Assembly (NCBI RefSeq): GCF_029227915.1
Contig: NC_079881.1
Span: 27,319,501 to 27,383,500, forward strand
Length of the DNA: 64,000 nucleotides
DNA from: Hydractinia symbiolongicarpus
Lineage: Eukaryota > Cnidaria > Hydrozoa > Anthoathecata > Hydractiniidae
Direction: 5' to 3'
Positions 1 to 13,323 of the stretch are shown here, piece after piece. The position numbers were made by a program, and so were the translations under genes. The notes under the pieces were generated by a model, which ran no database searches, was not told where the DNA came from, and saw nothing but the letters and a program-made list of their open reading frames with translations. Position 1 is the first letter of the stretch. Each line of letters opens with the position of its first letter.

Positions 1-3000
1 AAAAAATCGTTCTGGAAATGAGTTTACTCACAGGGTACTTTCTTTGTAAACATTCGACTATGCGGGCCAATCCCGGGATTTGCGGGAAATCGCGGGTTTT
101 CGTTTGCCGGCGATTAAACCTCTTTCATTAAGGGTCTCATCAAAAATGAAAACATTTTTAAAAACTACAAGTCTCATGGGCTTTAGTGGTGGAATAATAA
201 TTTAAAAAATCGTTCGGGAAATGAGTTTACTCCCTGGGTACTTTCTTTATATACATTCAACTATACGGGCCAAGCCCGGGATTTACGGGAAATGGCGGGT
301 TTTCGTTTGCCGGCGATTAAACATCTTTTAATCAGCGTCTCATCAAAAATGAAAACATTTTTGAAAACTACAAGTCTCATGGGTTTTAGTGGTTAAATAA
401 TAATTTAAAAAATCGTTCTGGAAATGAGTTTACTCCCTGGGTACTTTCTTCGTATATATTCGACTACATGGGCCAAGCCCGGGATTTAGGGGAAATCGCT
501 GGTTTTCGTTTGCCGGCGATTAAACCTCCTTCATTAAGCGTCCCATCTAAAATGAAAACATTTTTGAAAACTACAAGTCTCATGCGTTTTAGTGGTGAAA
601 AAATAATTTAAAAAATCGTTCGGGAAATGAGTTTACTCCCTGGGTACTTTCTTTGTATACTTTTGACTATACGGGCCAAGTCCGGGATTTACGGGAAATC
701 GCGGGTTTTCGTTTGCCGACGATTAAACCTCTTTCATTAAGCGTTTCATCAAAAATGAAAACACTTTTGAAAACTACAAGTCTCATGCGTTTTAGTGGTG
801 AAAAAATAATTTAAAAAATCGTTCGGAAAATGAGTTTACTCCCTGGGTACTTTCTTTGTATACTTTTGACTATACGGGCCAAGCCCGGGATTTACGGGAA
901 ATCGCGGGTTTTCGTTTGCCGGCGATTAACTTCTTTTATTCAGCGTCTCATCAAAAATGAAAACATTTTTGAAAACTACAAGTCTCATGCGTTTTAGTGG
1001 TGAAAAAAAAATTTAAAAAATCGTTCGGGAAATAAGTTTACTCCCTGGGTACTTTCTTTGTATACTTTTGACTATACGGGCCAAGTCCGGGATTTACGGT
1101 AAATCGCGGGTTTTCGTTTGCCGGCGATTAAACTTCTTTTATTCAGCCTCTCATCAAAAATGAAAACATTTTTAAAAACTACAAGTCTTATGCGTTTCAG
1201 TGGTGAAAAAAAAATTTAAAAAATCGTTCGGGAAATGAGTTTACTCCCTGGGTACTTTCTTCGTATACATTCGACTACACGGGCCAAGCCCGGAATTTAC
1301 GGGAAATGGCGGGTTTTCGTTTGCCGGCGATTAAACTTCTTTTAATCAGCGTCTCATCAAAAATGAACACATTTTTGAAAACTACAAGTCTCATGGGCTT
1401 TAGTGGTTAAATAATAATTAAAAAAATCGTTCGGGAAATGAGTTTACTCCCTGGGTACTTTCTTTGTATACTTTTGACTATACGGGCCGAGTCTGGGATT
1501 TACGGGAAATAGCAGGTTTTCGTTTGCCGGCGATTAAACTTCTTTTATTCAGCGTCTCATCAAAAATGAAAACATTTTTGAAAACTACAAGTCTAATGCG
1601 ATTTAGTGGTGAAAAGATAATTTAAAAAATCGTTCTGGAAATGAGTTTACTCACAGGGTACTTTCTTTGTATACATTCGACTATACGGGACAAGCCGGGA
1701 TTTACGGGAAATCGCAGGTTTTCGTTTGCCGGCCATTAAACCTCTTTCATTAAGGGTCTCATTAAAAATGAAAACATTTTTGAGAACTACAAGTCTCATT
1801 CGTTCTAGTGGTGCAGAAATAATTTGAAAAATCGTTCGGGAAATCAGTTTACTCCTTGGGTACTTTCTTTATATACATTCAACTATACGGGCCAAGCCCG
1901 GGATTTACGGGAAATGGCGGGTTTTCGTTTGCCGGCGATTAAACTTCTTTTAATCAGCGTCTCATCAAAAATGAAAACATTTTTGAAAACTACAAGTCTC
2001 ATGGGCTTTAGTGGTTAAATAATAATTTAAAAAATCGTTCGGGAAATGAGTTTACTCCCTGGGTACTTTCTTTGTATACTTTTGACTATACGGGCCGAGT
2101 CTGGGATTTACGGGAAATCGCAGGTTTTCGTTTGCCGGCGATTAAACTTCTTTTATTCAGCGTTTCATCAAAAATGAAAACATTTTTGAAAACAACAAGT
2201 CTCATGCGATTTAGTGGTGAAAAGATAATTTAAAAAATCGTTCTGGAAATGAGTTTACTCACAGAGTACTTTCTTTGTATACATTCGACTATACGGGACA
2301 AGCCCGGGATTTACGGGAAATCGCAGGTTTTCGTTTGCCGGCGATTAAACCTCTTTCATTAGGCGTCTCATTAAAAATGAAAACATTTTTGAGAACTACA
2401 AGTCTCATTTGTTCTAGTGGTGCAGAAATAATTTGAAAAATCGTTCGGAAAATCAGTTTACTCCTTGGGTACTTTCTTTATATACATTCAACTATACGGG
2501 CCGAGCCCGGGATTTACGGGAAATCGCGGGTTTTCGTTTGCCGGCGAATTAACTTCTTTTATTCAGCGTCTCATCAAAAATGAAAACAAGTTTAAAAACT
2601 ACAAGTCTCATGCGTTTTAGTGGTGAAAAAATAATTTAAAAAATCAATCGGGAAATGAGTTTACTCCCTGGGTACTTTCTTTTTATACTTTTGACTATAC
2701 GGGCCAAGCCCGGGATTTACGGGAAATCGCGGGTTTTCGTTTGCCGGCGATTAAACTTCTTTTATTCAGCGTCTCATCAAAAATGAAAACATTTTTGAAA
2801 ACTACAAGTCTTATGCGTTTTAGTGGTGAAAAAATAATTTAAAAAATCGTTCGGGAAATGAGTTTACTCCCTGGGTACTTTCTTTTTATACTTTTGACTA
2901 TACGGGCCAAGCCCGGGATTTACGGGAAATCGCTGGTTTTCGTTTGCCGACGATTAAACCTCTTTCATTAAGCGTTTCATCAAAAATGAAAACACTTTTG

Positions 3001-4014
3001 AAAACTACAAGTCTCATGCGTTTTAGTGGTGAAAAAATAATTTAAAAAATCGTTCGGAAAATGAGTTTACTCCCTGGGTACTTTCTTTGTATACTTTTGA
3101 CTATACGGGCCAAGCCCGGGATTTACGGGAAATGGCGGGTTTTCGTTTGCCGGCAATTAAACTTCTTTTAATCAGCGTCTCATCAAAAATGAAAACATTT
3201 TTGAAAACTACAAGTCTCATGGGCTTTAGTGGTTAAATAATAATTTAAAAAATCGTTCGGGAAATGAGTTTACTCCCTGGGTACTTTCTTTGTATACTTT
3301 TGACTATACGGGCCGAGTCTGGGATTTACGGAAAATCGCAGGTTTTCGTTTGCCGGCCATTAAACTTCTTTTATTCAGCGTCTCATCAAAAATGAAAACA
3401 AGTTTAAAAACTACAAGTCTCATGCGATTTAGTGGTGAAAAGATAATATAAAAAATCGTTCTGGAAATGAGTTTACTCACAGGGTACTTTCTTTGTATAC
3501 TTTTGACTATACGGGCCGAGTCTGGGATTTACGGGAAATCGCAGGTTTTCGTTTGCCGGCGATTAAACTTCTTTTATTCAGCGTCTCATCAAAAATGAAA
3601 ACATTTTTGAAAACAACAAGTCTCATGCGATTTAGTGGTGAAAAGATAATTTAAAAAATCGTTCTGGAAATGAGTTTACTCACTGGGTACTTTCTTTGTA
3701 TACATTCGACTATACGGGACAAGACCGGAATTTACGGGGAATAGCAGGTTTTCGTTTGCCGGCGATTAAACCTCTTTCATTAAGCGTCTCATTAAAAATG
3801 AAAACATTTTTGAGAACTACAAGTCTCATTCGTTCTAGTGGTGCAGAAATAGTTTGAAAAATCGTTCGGGAAATCAGTTTACTCCTTGGGTACTTTCTTT
3901 ATATACATTCAACTATACAGGCCAAGCCCGGGATTTACGGGAAATCGCGGGTTTTCGTTTGCCGGCGATTAAACTTCTTTTATTCAGCGTCTCATCAAAA
4001 ATGAAAACAAGTTT
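1..4014. repeat. Mixed satellite monomers, no clear local duplication
   Basis: About 20 monomers of classes A, F, E, G, B, C and D in irregular order. Classes B-C-D recur together near 1.4-2.0 kb and 2.0-2.6 kb, spaced 609 bp apart, which is a weak three-monomer periodicity. No longer near-identical tandem unit was noticed. Confidence 0.7.
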
Positions 4015-5638
4015 AAAAACTACAAGTCTCATGCGTTTTAGTGGTGAAAAAATAATTTGAAAAATCGTTCGGGAAATGGGTTTACTCCCTGGGTACTTTC
4101 TTTTTATACTTTTGACTATACGGGCCAAGCCCGGGATTTACGGGAAATCGCGTGTTTTCGTTTGCCGGCGATTAAACTTTTTTTATTCAGCGTCTCATCA
4201 AAAATGAAAACATTTTTAAAAAGTACAAGTCTTATGCGTTTTAGTGGTGAAAAAATAATTTAAAAAATCGTTCTGGAAATGAGTTTACTCACAGGGTACT
4301 TTCTTTGTAAACATTCGACTATGCGGGCCAATCCCGGGATTTGCGGGAAATCGCGGGTTTTCGTTTGCCGGCGATTAAACCTCTTTCATTAAGGGTCTCA
4401 TCAAAAATGAAAACATTTTTAAAAACTACAAGTCTCATGGGCTTTAGTGGTGGAATAATAATTTAAAAAATCGTTCGGGAAATGAGTTTACTCCCTGGGT
4501 ACTTTCTTTATATACATTCAACTATACGGGCCAAGCCCGGGATTTACGGGAAATGGCGGGTTTTCGTTTGCCGGCGATTAAACATCTTTTAATCAGGGTC
4601 TCATCAAAAATGAAAACATTTTTGAAAACTACAAGTCTCATGGGTTTTAGTGGTTAAATAATAATTTAAAAAATCGTTCTGGAAATGAGTTTACTCCCTG
4701 GGTACTTTCTTTGTATACTTTTGACTATACGGGCCGAGTCTGGGATTTACGGGAAATCGCAGGTTTACGTTTGCCGGCGATTAAACTTCTTTTATTCAGC
4801 GTCCCATCAAAAATGAAAACATTTTTGAAAACTACAAGTCTCATGCGATTTAGTGGTGAAAAGATAATTTAAAAAATCGTTCTGGAAATGAGTTTACTCA
4901 CAGGGTACTTTCTTTGTATACATTCGACTATACGGGACAAGCCCGGGATTTACGGGAAATCGCAGGTTTTCGTTTGCCGGCGAATAAACCTCTTTCATTA
5001 AGCGTCTCATTAAAAATGAAAACATTTTTGAGAACTACAAGTCTCATTCGTTCTAGTGGTGCAGAAATAATTTGAAAAATCGTTCGGAAAATGAGTTTAC
5101 TCCCTGGGTACTTTCTTTGTATACTTTTGACTATACGGGCCAAGCCCGGGATTTACGGGAAATGGCGGGTTTTCGTTTGCCGGCGATTAAACTTCTTTTA
5201 ATCAGCGTCTCATCAAAAATGAAAACATTTTTGAAAACTACAAGTCTCATGGGCTTTAGTGGTTAAATAATAATTTAAAAAATCGTTCGGGAAATGAGTT
5301 TACTCCCTGGGTACTTTCTTTGTATACTTTTGACTATACGGGCCGAGTCTGGGATTTACGGATAATCGCAGGTTTTCGTTTGCCGGCCATTAAACTTCTT
5401 TTATTCAGCGTCTCATCAAAAATGAAAACAAGTTTAAAAACTACAAGTCTCATGCGATTTAGTGGTGAAAAGATAATATAAAAAATCGTTCTGGAAATGA
5501 GTTTACTCACAGGGTACTTTCTTTGTATACTTTTGACTATACGGGCCAAGCCCGGGATTTACGGGAAATGGCGGGTTTTCGTTTGCCGGCGATTAAACAT
5601 CTTTTAATCAGCGTCTCATCAAAAATGAAAACATTTTT
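4015..5638. repeat. 8-monomer higher-order unit, copy 1 (1,624 bp)
   Basis: Nearly identical to 5639-7262 at a constant offset of 1,624 bp (8 x 203). Shared rare markers include TTTGTAAACATTCGAC with GGGCCAATCCCGGG, GCAGGTTTACGTTTGCC, GGCGAATAAACC and ACGGATAATCGC. Homology begins within the monomer at about 4015, where the upstream monomers differ (AACAAGTTTA against AACATTTTTG). Confidence 0.85.
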
Positions 5639-7262
5639 GAAAACTACAAGTCTCATGCGTTTTAGTGGTGAAAAAATAATTTGAAAAATCGTTCGGGAAA
5701 TGGGTTTACTCCCTGGGTACTTTCTTTTTATACTTTTGACTATACGGGCCAAGCCCGGGATTTACGGGAAATCGCGTGTTTTCGTTTGCCGGCGATTAAA
5801 CTTTTTTTATTCAGCGTCTCATCAAAAATGAAAACATTTTTAAAAAGTACAAGTCTTATGCGTTTTAGTGGTGAAAAAATAATTTAAAAAATCGTTCTGG
5901 AAATGAGTTTACTCACAGGGTACTTTCTTTGTAAACATTCGACTATGCGGGCCAATCCCGGGATTTGCGGGAAATCGCGGGTTTTCGTTTGCCGGCGATT
6001 AAACCTCTTTCATTAAGGGTCTCATCAAAAATGAAAACATTTTTAAAAACTACAAGTCTCATGGGCTTTAGTGGTGGAATAATAATTTAAAAAATCGTTC
6101 GGGAAATGAGTTTACTCCCTGGGTACTTTCTTTATATACATTCAACTATACGGGCCAAGCCCGGGATTTACGGGAAATGGCGGGTTTTCGTTTGCCGGCG
6201 ATTAAACATCTTTTAATCAGCGTCTCATCAAAAATGAAAACATTTTTGAAAACTACAAGTCTCATGGGTTTTAGTGGTTAAATAATAATTTAAAAAATCG
6301 TTCTGGAAATGAGTTTACTCCCTGGGTACTTTCTTTGTATACTTTTGACTATACGGGCCGAGTCTGGGATTTACGGGAAATCGCAGGTTTACGTTTGCCG
6401 GCGATTAAACTTCTTTTATTCAGCGTCCCATCAAAAATGAAAACATTTTTGAAAACTACAAGTCTCATGCGATTTAGTGGTGAAAAGATAATTTAAAAAA
6501 TCGTTCTGGAAATGAGTTTACTCACAGGGTACTTTCTTTGTATACATTCGACTATACGGGACAAGCCCGGGATTTACGGGAAATCGCAGGTTTTCGTTTG
6601 CCGGCGAATAAACCTCTTTCATTAAGCGTCTCATTAAAAATGAAAACATTTTTGAGAACTACAAGTCTCATTCGTTCTAGTGGTGCAGAAATAATTTGAA
6701 AAATCGTTCGGAAAATGAGTTTACTCCCTGGGTACTTTCTTTGTATACTTTTGACTATACGGGCCAAGCCCGGGATTTACGGGAAATGGCGGGTTTTCGT
6801 TTGCCGGCGATTAAACTTCTTTTAATCAGCGTCTATTCAAAAATGAAAACATTTTTGAAAACTACAAGTCTCATGGGCTTTAGTGGTTAAATAATAATTT
6901 AAAAAATCGTTCGGGAAATGAGTTTACTCCCTGGGTACTTTCTTTGTATACTTTTGACTATACGGGCCGAGTCTGGGATTTACGGATAATCGCAGGTTTT
7001 CGTTTGCCGGCCATTAAACTTCTTTTATTCAGCGTCTCATCAAAAATGAAAACAAGTTTAAAAACTACAAGTCTCATGCGATTTAGTGGTGAAAAGATAA
7101 TATAAAAAATCGTTCTGGAAATGAGTTTACTCACAGGGTACTTTCTTTGTATACTTTTGACTATACGGGCCAAGCCCGGGATTTACGGGAAATGGCGGGT
7201 TTTCGTTTGCCGGCGATTAAACTTCTTTTAATCAGCGTCTCATCAAAAATGAAAACATTTTT
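5639..7262. repeat. 8-monomer higher-order unit, copy 2 (1,624 bp)
   Basis: Second tandem copy of 4015-5638. Few differences were noticed, for example GTCTATTCAAAAATG near 6834 where copy 1 has GTCTCATCAAAAATG, and CAGCGTCTC near 6216 for CAGGGTCTC. The last monomer diverges (CATGGGC for CATGCG), marking the end of the duplication. Confidence 0.85.
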
Positions 7263-9336
7263 GAAAACTACAAGTCTCATGGGCTTTAGTGGTTAAATAA
7301 TAATTTAAAAAATCGTTCGGGAAATGAGTTTACTCCCTGGGTACTTTCTTTGTATACTTTTGACTATACGGGCCGAGTCTGGGATTTACGGGAAATCGCA
7401 GGTTTTCGTTTGCCGGCGATTAAACTTCTTTTATTCAGCGTCTCATCAAAAATGAAAACATTTTTGAAAACAACAAGTCTCATGCGATTTAGTGGTGAAA
7501 AGATAATTTAAAAAATCGTTCTGGAAATGAGTTTACTCACTGGGTACTTTCTTTGTATACATTCGACTATACGGGACAAGCCCGGAATTTACGGGAAATC
7601 GCAGGTTTTCGTTTGCCGGCGATTAAACCTCTTTCATTAAGCGTCTCATTAAAAATGAAAACATTTTTGAGAACTACAAGTCTCATTCGTTCTAGTGGTG
7701 CAGAAATAATTTGAAAAATCGTTCGGGAAATCAGTTTACTCCTTGGGTACTTTCTTTATATACATTCAACTATACGGGCCAAGCCCGGGATTTACGGGAA
7801 ATCGCGGGTTTTCGTTTGCCGGCGATTAAACTTCTTTTATTCAGCGTCTCATCAAAAATGAAAACAAGTTTAAAAACTACAAGTCTCATGCGTTTTAGTG
7901 GTGAAAAAATAATTTGAAAAATCGTTCGGGAAATGGGTTTACTCCCTGGGTACTTTCTTTTTATACTTTTGACTATACGGGCCAAGCCCGGGATTTACGG
8001 GAAATCGCGGGTTTTCGTTTGCCGGCGATTAAACTTTTTTTATTCAGCGTCTCATCAAAAATGAAAACATTTTTGAAAAGTACAAGTCTTATGCGTTTTA
8101 GTGGTGAAAAAATAATTTAAAAAATCGTTCTGGAAATGAGTTTACTCACAGGGTACTTTCTTTGTATACATTCGACTATGCGGGCCAATCCCGGGATTTG
8201 CGGGAAATCGCGGGTTTTCGTTTGCCGGCGATTAAACCTCTTTCATTAAGGGTCTCATCAAAAATGAAAACATTTTTAAAAACTACAAGTCTCATGGGCT
8301 TTAGTGGTGGAATAATAATTTAAAAAATCGTTCGGGAAATGAGTTTACTCCCTGGGTACTTTCTTTATATACATTCAACTATACGGGCCAAGCCCGGGAT
8401 TTACGGGAAATCGCGGGTTTTCGTTTGCCGGCGATTAAACTTCTTTTATTCAGCGTCTCATCAAAAATGAAAACAAGTTTAAAAACTACAAGTCTCATGC
8501 GATTTAGTGGTGAAAAGATAATTTAAAAAATCGTTCTGGAAATGAGTTTACTCACAGGGTACTTTCTTTGTATACTTTTGACTATACGGGCCAAGCTCGG
8601 GATTTACGGGAAATCGCTGGTTTTCGTTTGCCGACGATTAAACCTCTTTCATTAAGCGTTTCATCAAAAATGAAAACACTTTTGAAAACTACAAGTCTCA
8701 TGCTTTTTAGTGGTGAAAAAATAATTTAAAAAATCGTTCGGAAAATGAGTTTACTCCCTGGGTACTTTCTTTGTATACTTTTGACTATACGGGCCAAGCC
8801 CGGGATTTACGGGAAATGGCGGGTTTTCGTTTGCCGGCGATTAAACATCTTTTAATCAGCGTCTCATCAAAAATGAAAACATTTTTGAAAACTACAAGTC
8901 TCATGGATTTTAGTGGTTAAATAATAATTTAAAAAATCGTTCGGGAAATGCGTTTACTCCCTGGGTACTTTCTTTGTATACTTTTGACTATACGGGCCGA
9001 GTCTGGGATTTACGGGAAATCGCAGGTTTACGTTTGCCGGCGATTAAACTTCTTTTATTCAGCGTCCCATCAAAAATGAAAACATTTTTGAAAACTACAA
9101 GTCTCATGCGATTTAGTGGTGAAAAGATAATTTAAAAAATCGTTCTGGAAATGAGTTTACTCACAGGGTACTTTCTTTGTATACATTCGACTATACGGGA
9201 CAAGCCCGGGATTTACGGGAAATCGCAGGTTTTCGTTTGCCGGCGAATAAACCTCTTTCATTAAGCGTCTCATTAAAAATGAAAACATTTTTGAGAACTA
9301 CAAGTCTCATTCGTTCTAGTGGTGCAGAAATAATTT

Positions 9337-10960
9337 GAAAAATCGTTCGGGAAATCAGTTTACTCCTTGGGTACTTTCTTTATATACATTCAACTATACG
9401 GGCCAAGCCCGGGATTTACGGGAAATCGCGGGTTTTCGTTTGCCGGCGATTAAACTTCTTTTATTCAACGTCTCATCAAAAATGAAAACAAGTTTAAAAA
9501 CTACAAGTCTCATGCGTTTTAGTGGTGAAAAAATAATTTAAAAAATCGTTCGGGAAATGAGTTTACTCCCTGGGTACTTTCTTTTTATACTTTTGACTAT
9601 ACGGGCCAAGCCCGGGATTTACGGGAAATCGCGGGTTTTCGTTTGCCGGCGATTAAACTTCTTTTATTCAGCGTGTCATCAAAAATGAAAACATTTTTGA
9701 AAACTACAAGTCTTATGCGTTTTAGTGGTGAAAAAATAATTTAAAAAATCGTTCTTGAAATGAGTTTACTCACAGGGTACTTTCTTTGTATACATTCGAC
9801 TATGCGGGCCAAGCCCGGGATTTGCGGGAAATCGCGGGTTTTCGTTTGCCGGCGATTAAACCTTTTTCATTAAGGGTCTCATCAAAAATGAAAACATTTT
9901 TAAAAACTACAAGTCTCATGGGCTTTAGTGGTGAAATAATAATTTAAAAAATCGTTCGGGAAATGAGTTTACTCCCTGGGTACTTTCTTTGTATACTTTT
10001 GACTATACGGGCCGAGTCTGGGATTTACGGGAAATCGCAGGTTTTCGTTTGCCGGCGATTAAACCTCTTTTATTCAGCGTCTCATCAAAAATGAAAACAT
10101 TTTTGAAAACTACAAGTCTCATGCGATTTAGTGGTGAAAAGATAATTTAAAAAATCGTTCTGGAAATGAGTTTACTCACAGGGTACTTTCTTTGTATACA
10201 TTCCACTATACGGGACAAGCCCGGGATTTACGGGAAATCGCGGGTTTTCGTTTGCCGGCGATTAAACCTCTTTCATTAAGCGTCTCATTAAAAATGAAAA
10301 CATTTTTGAAAACTACGAGTCTCATACGTTCTAGTGGTGCAGAAATAATTGGAAAAATCGTTCGGGAAATCAGTTTACTCATTGGGTAGTTTCTTTATAT
10401 ACATTCAACTATAAGTGCCAAGCCCGGGATTTACGGGAAATCGCGGGTTTTCGTTTGCCGGCGATTAAACTTCTTTTACTGAGCGTCTCATCAAAAATGA
10501 AAACCTTTTTGAAAACTACAAGTCTCATGCGTTTTAGTGGTGAAAAAATAATTTAAAAAATCGTTCGGGAAATGAGTTTACTCCCTGTGTACTTTCTTTG
10601 TATACATTTGACTATACGGGCCAAGCCCGGGATTTACGGGAAATCGCGGGTTTTCGTTTGCCGGCGATTAAACTTCTTTTATTCAGCGTCTCATCAAAAA
10701 TGAAATCGTTTTTGAAAACTACAAGTCTTATGCGTTTTAGTGGTGAAAAAATAATTTAAAAAATCGTTCAAAAAATGAGTTTACTCACAGGGTACTTTCT
10801 TTGTATACATTCGACTATACGGGACAAGCCCGGGATTTACGGGAAATCGCAGGTTTTCGTTTGCCGGCAATTAAACCTCTTTCATTAAGCGTCTCATTAA
10901 AAATGAAAACATTTTTGAGAACTACAAGTCTCATTCGTTCTAGTGGTGCAGAAATAATTT
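9337..10960. repeat. 8-monomer unit D-E-A-B-C'-D'-E'-C
   Basis: Markers are TTCTTGAAATGAG in the A monomer, ATTCCACTATACGGG in C', CCCTGTGTAC and GAAATCGTTTTTG in E', and TTCAAAAAATGAG at the start of the final C. The D monomer starts at 9337 and its counterpart at 10961, an offset of 1,624 bp. The same order and markers return at 21940-25187 on the other side of the transposon. Confidence 0.8.
9540..9742. repeat. Representative E-type satellite monomer
   Basis: A typical full-length 203 bp unit used here to place landmarks. A CCCGGG palindrome lies at 9611-9616 and a GCCGGC palindrome at 9645-9650. A small perfect dyad, AAAAATG / AAAA loop / CATTTTT, lies at 9681-9698. E-class diagnostics are TTTTTATACTTTTGAC in the left part and CTTATGCG in the right part. 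The dyad is lost in other classes (AACAAGTTTAAAAAC in D, GAAATCGTTTTTG in E' variants, GAAATATTTTTG in others), so it is not under obvious constraint. Confidence 0.9.
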
Positions 10961-12178
10961 GAAAAATCGTTCGGGAAATCAGTTTACTCCTTGGCTACTT
11001 TCTTTATATACATTCAACTATACGGGCCAAGCCCGGGATTTACGGGAAATCGCGGGTTTTCGTTTGCCGGCGATTAAACTTCTTTTATTCAGCGTCTCAT
11101 CAAAAATGAAAACAAGTTTAAAAACTACAAGTCTCATGCGTTTTAGTGGTGAAAAAATAATTTAAAAAATCGTTCGGGAAATGAGTTTACTCCCTGGGTA
11201 CTTTCTTTTTATACTTTTGACTATACGGGCCAAGCCCGGGATTTACGGGAAATCGCGGGTTTTCGTTTGCCGGCGATTAAACTTCTTTTATTCAGCGTCT
11301 CATCAAAAATGAAAACATTTTTGAAAACTACAAGTCTTATGCGTTTTAGTGGTGAAAAAATAATTTAAAAAATCGTTCTTGAAATGAGTTTACTCACAGG
11401 GTACTTTCTTTGTATACATTCGACTATGCGGGCCAAGCCCGGGATTTGCGGGAAATCGCGGGTTTTCGTTTGCCGGCGATTAAACCTCTTTCATTAAGGG
11501 TCTCATCAAAAATGAAAACATTTTTAAAAACTACAAGTCTCATGGGCTTTAGTGGTGAAATAATAATTTAAAAAATCGTTTGGGAAATGAGTTTACTCCC
11601 TGGGTACTTTCTTTGTATACTTTTGACTATACGGGCCGAGTCTGGGATTTACGGGAAATCGCGGGTTTTCGTTTGCCGGCGATTAAACCTCTTTCATTAA
11701 GCGTCTCATTACAAATGAAAACATTTTTAAAAACTACAAGTCTCATACGTTCTAGTGGTGCAGAAATAATTGGAAAAATCGTTCGGGAAATCAGTTTTCT
11801 CATTGGGTACTTTCTTTATATACATTCAACTATACGTGCCAAGCCCGGGATTTACGGGAAATCGCGGGTTTTCGTTTGCCAGCGATTAAACTTCTTTTAC
11901 TGAGCGTCTCATCAAAAATGAAAACCTTTTTGAAAACTACAAGTCTCATGCGTTTTAGTGGTGAAAAAATAATTTAAAAAATCGTTCGGGAAATGAGTTT
12001 ACTCCCTGTGTACTTTCTTTGTATACATTTGACTATACGGGCCAAGCCCGGGATTTACGGGAAATCGCGGGTTTTCGTTTGCCGGCGATTAAACTTCTTT
12101 TATTCAGCGTCTCATCAAAAATGAAATCGTTTTTGAAAACTACAAGTCTTATGCGTTTTAGTGGTGAAAAAATAATTT
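10961..12178. repeat. Second copy of the D-E-A-B-C'-D'-E' unit, one monomer short
   Basis: Follows 9337-10960 with a 1,624 bp offset through D, E and A. It then has a B/C' fusion monomer near 11574-11776, whose left part has GGGCCGAGTCTGGG and whose right part has CATACGTTCTAGTGGTGCAG. After the fusion the offset is 1,421 bp, exactly one monomer less. The fusion marks an unequal exchange between the homologous GATTAAAC/CGCGGG parts of B and C'. Confidence 0.75.
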
Positions 12179-13323
12179 AAAAAATCGTTCAAAAAATGGG
12201 TTTACTCCCTGGGTACTTTCTTTGTATACTTTTGACTATACGGGCCAAGCCCGGGATTTACGGGAAATCGCGGGTTTTCGTTTGCCGGCCATTAAACTTC
12301 TTTTAATCAGCGTCTCATCAAAAATGAAAACATTTTTGAAAACTACAAGTCTCATGGGCTTTAGTGGTTAAATAATAATTTAAAAAATCGTTCGGGAAAT
12401 GAGTTTACTCCTTGGGTACTTTCTTTGTATACTTTTGACTATACGGGCCGAGTCTGGGATTTACGGGAAATCGCAGGTTTTCGTTTGCCGGCGATTAAAC
12501 TTCTTTTATTCAGCGTCTCATCAAAAATGAAAACATTTTTGAAAACTACAAGTCTCATGCGATTTAGTGGTGAAAAGATAATTTAAAAAATTGTTCTGGA
12601 AATGAGTTTACTCACAGGGTACTTTCTTTGTATACATTCGACTATACGGGACAAGCCCGGGATTTACGGAAAATCGCAGGTTTTCGTTTGCCGGCGATTA
12701 AACCTCTTTCATTAAGCGTCTCATTAAAAATGAAAACATTTTTGAGAACTACAAGTCTCATTCGTTCTAGTGGTGCAGAAATAATTTGAAAAATCGTTCG
12801 GGAAATCAGTTTACTTCTTGGGTACTTTCTTTATATACATTTAACTATACGGCCAAGCCCGGGATTTACGGAAAATCGCTGGTTTTCGTTTGCCGGCGAT
12901 TAAACTTCTTTTATTCAGCGTCTCATCAAAAATGAAAACAAGTTTAAAAACTACAAGTCTCATGCGTTTTAGTGGTGAACAAATAATTTAAAAAATTGTT
13001 CGGGAAATGGGTTTACTCCCTGGGTACTTTCTTTTTATACTTTTGACTATACGGGCCGAGTCTGGGATTTATGGGAATTCGCAGGTTTTCTTTTGCCGGC
13101 GATTAAACTTCTTTTATTCAGCGTCTCATCAAAAATGAAAACATTTTTGAAAACTACAAGTCTAATGCGATTTAGTAGTGAAAAGATAATTTAAAAAATC
13201 GTTCTGGAAATGAGTTTACTCACAGGGTACTTTCTTTGTATACATTCGACTATACGGGACAAGCCCGGGATTTACGGGAAATCGCAGGTTTTCGTTTGCC
13301 GGCGATTAAACCTCTTTCATTAG
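12107..13323. repeat. 6-monomer higher-order unit, copy 1 (1,217 bp)
   Basis: Repeats at 13324-14540 with a constant offset of 1,217 bp, which is six monomers minus one base. The missing base is visible as CTATACGGCCAAG near 12850, and the copy near 14067 shares it. Other shared private markers are TTTACTTCTTGGG with ACATTTAAC, GATTTATGGGAATTCGC, GTGAACAAATAA and TTTAGTAGTG. Confidence 0.9.

Noticed and set aside
1824-2018. Recurring 64-74 codon open frames in satellite monomers (MKNRSGNQ... type), repeated dozens of times
   Set aside because: They begin at TTG, shift frame at every 203 bp, and follow the satellite sequence exactly. Conservation is at the DNA level, and there is no sign of a gene.
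3913-4128. Minus-strand 71-codon frames (MARIVKSI... type)
   Set aside because: Antisense reading of the same monomers, present wherever no stop mutation occurred. No homology is recognised and coding constraint is impossible given their overlap with plus-strand frames.
11580-11903. 107-codon open frame spanning two monomers
   Set aside because: Produced by a B/C' fusion monomer that removes a stop. It is a by-product of unequal exchange.
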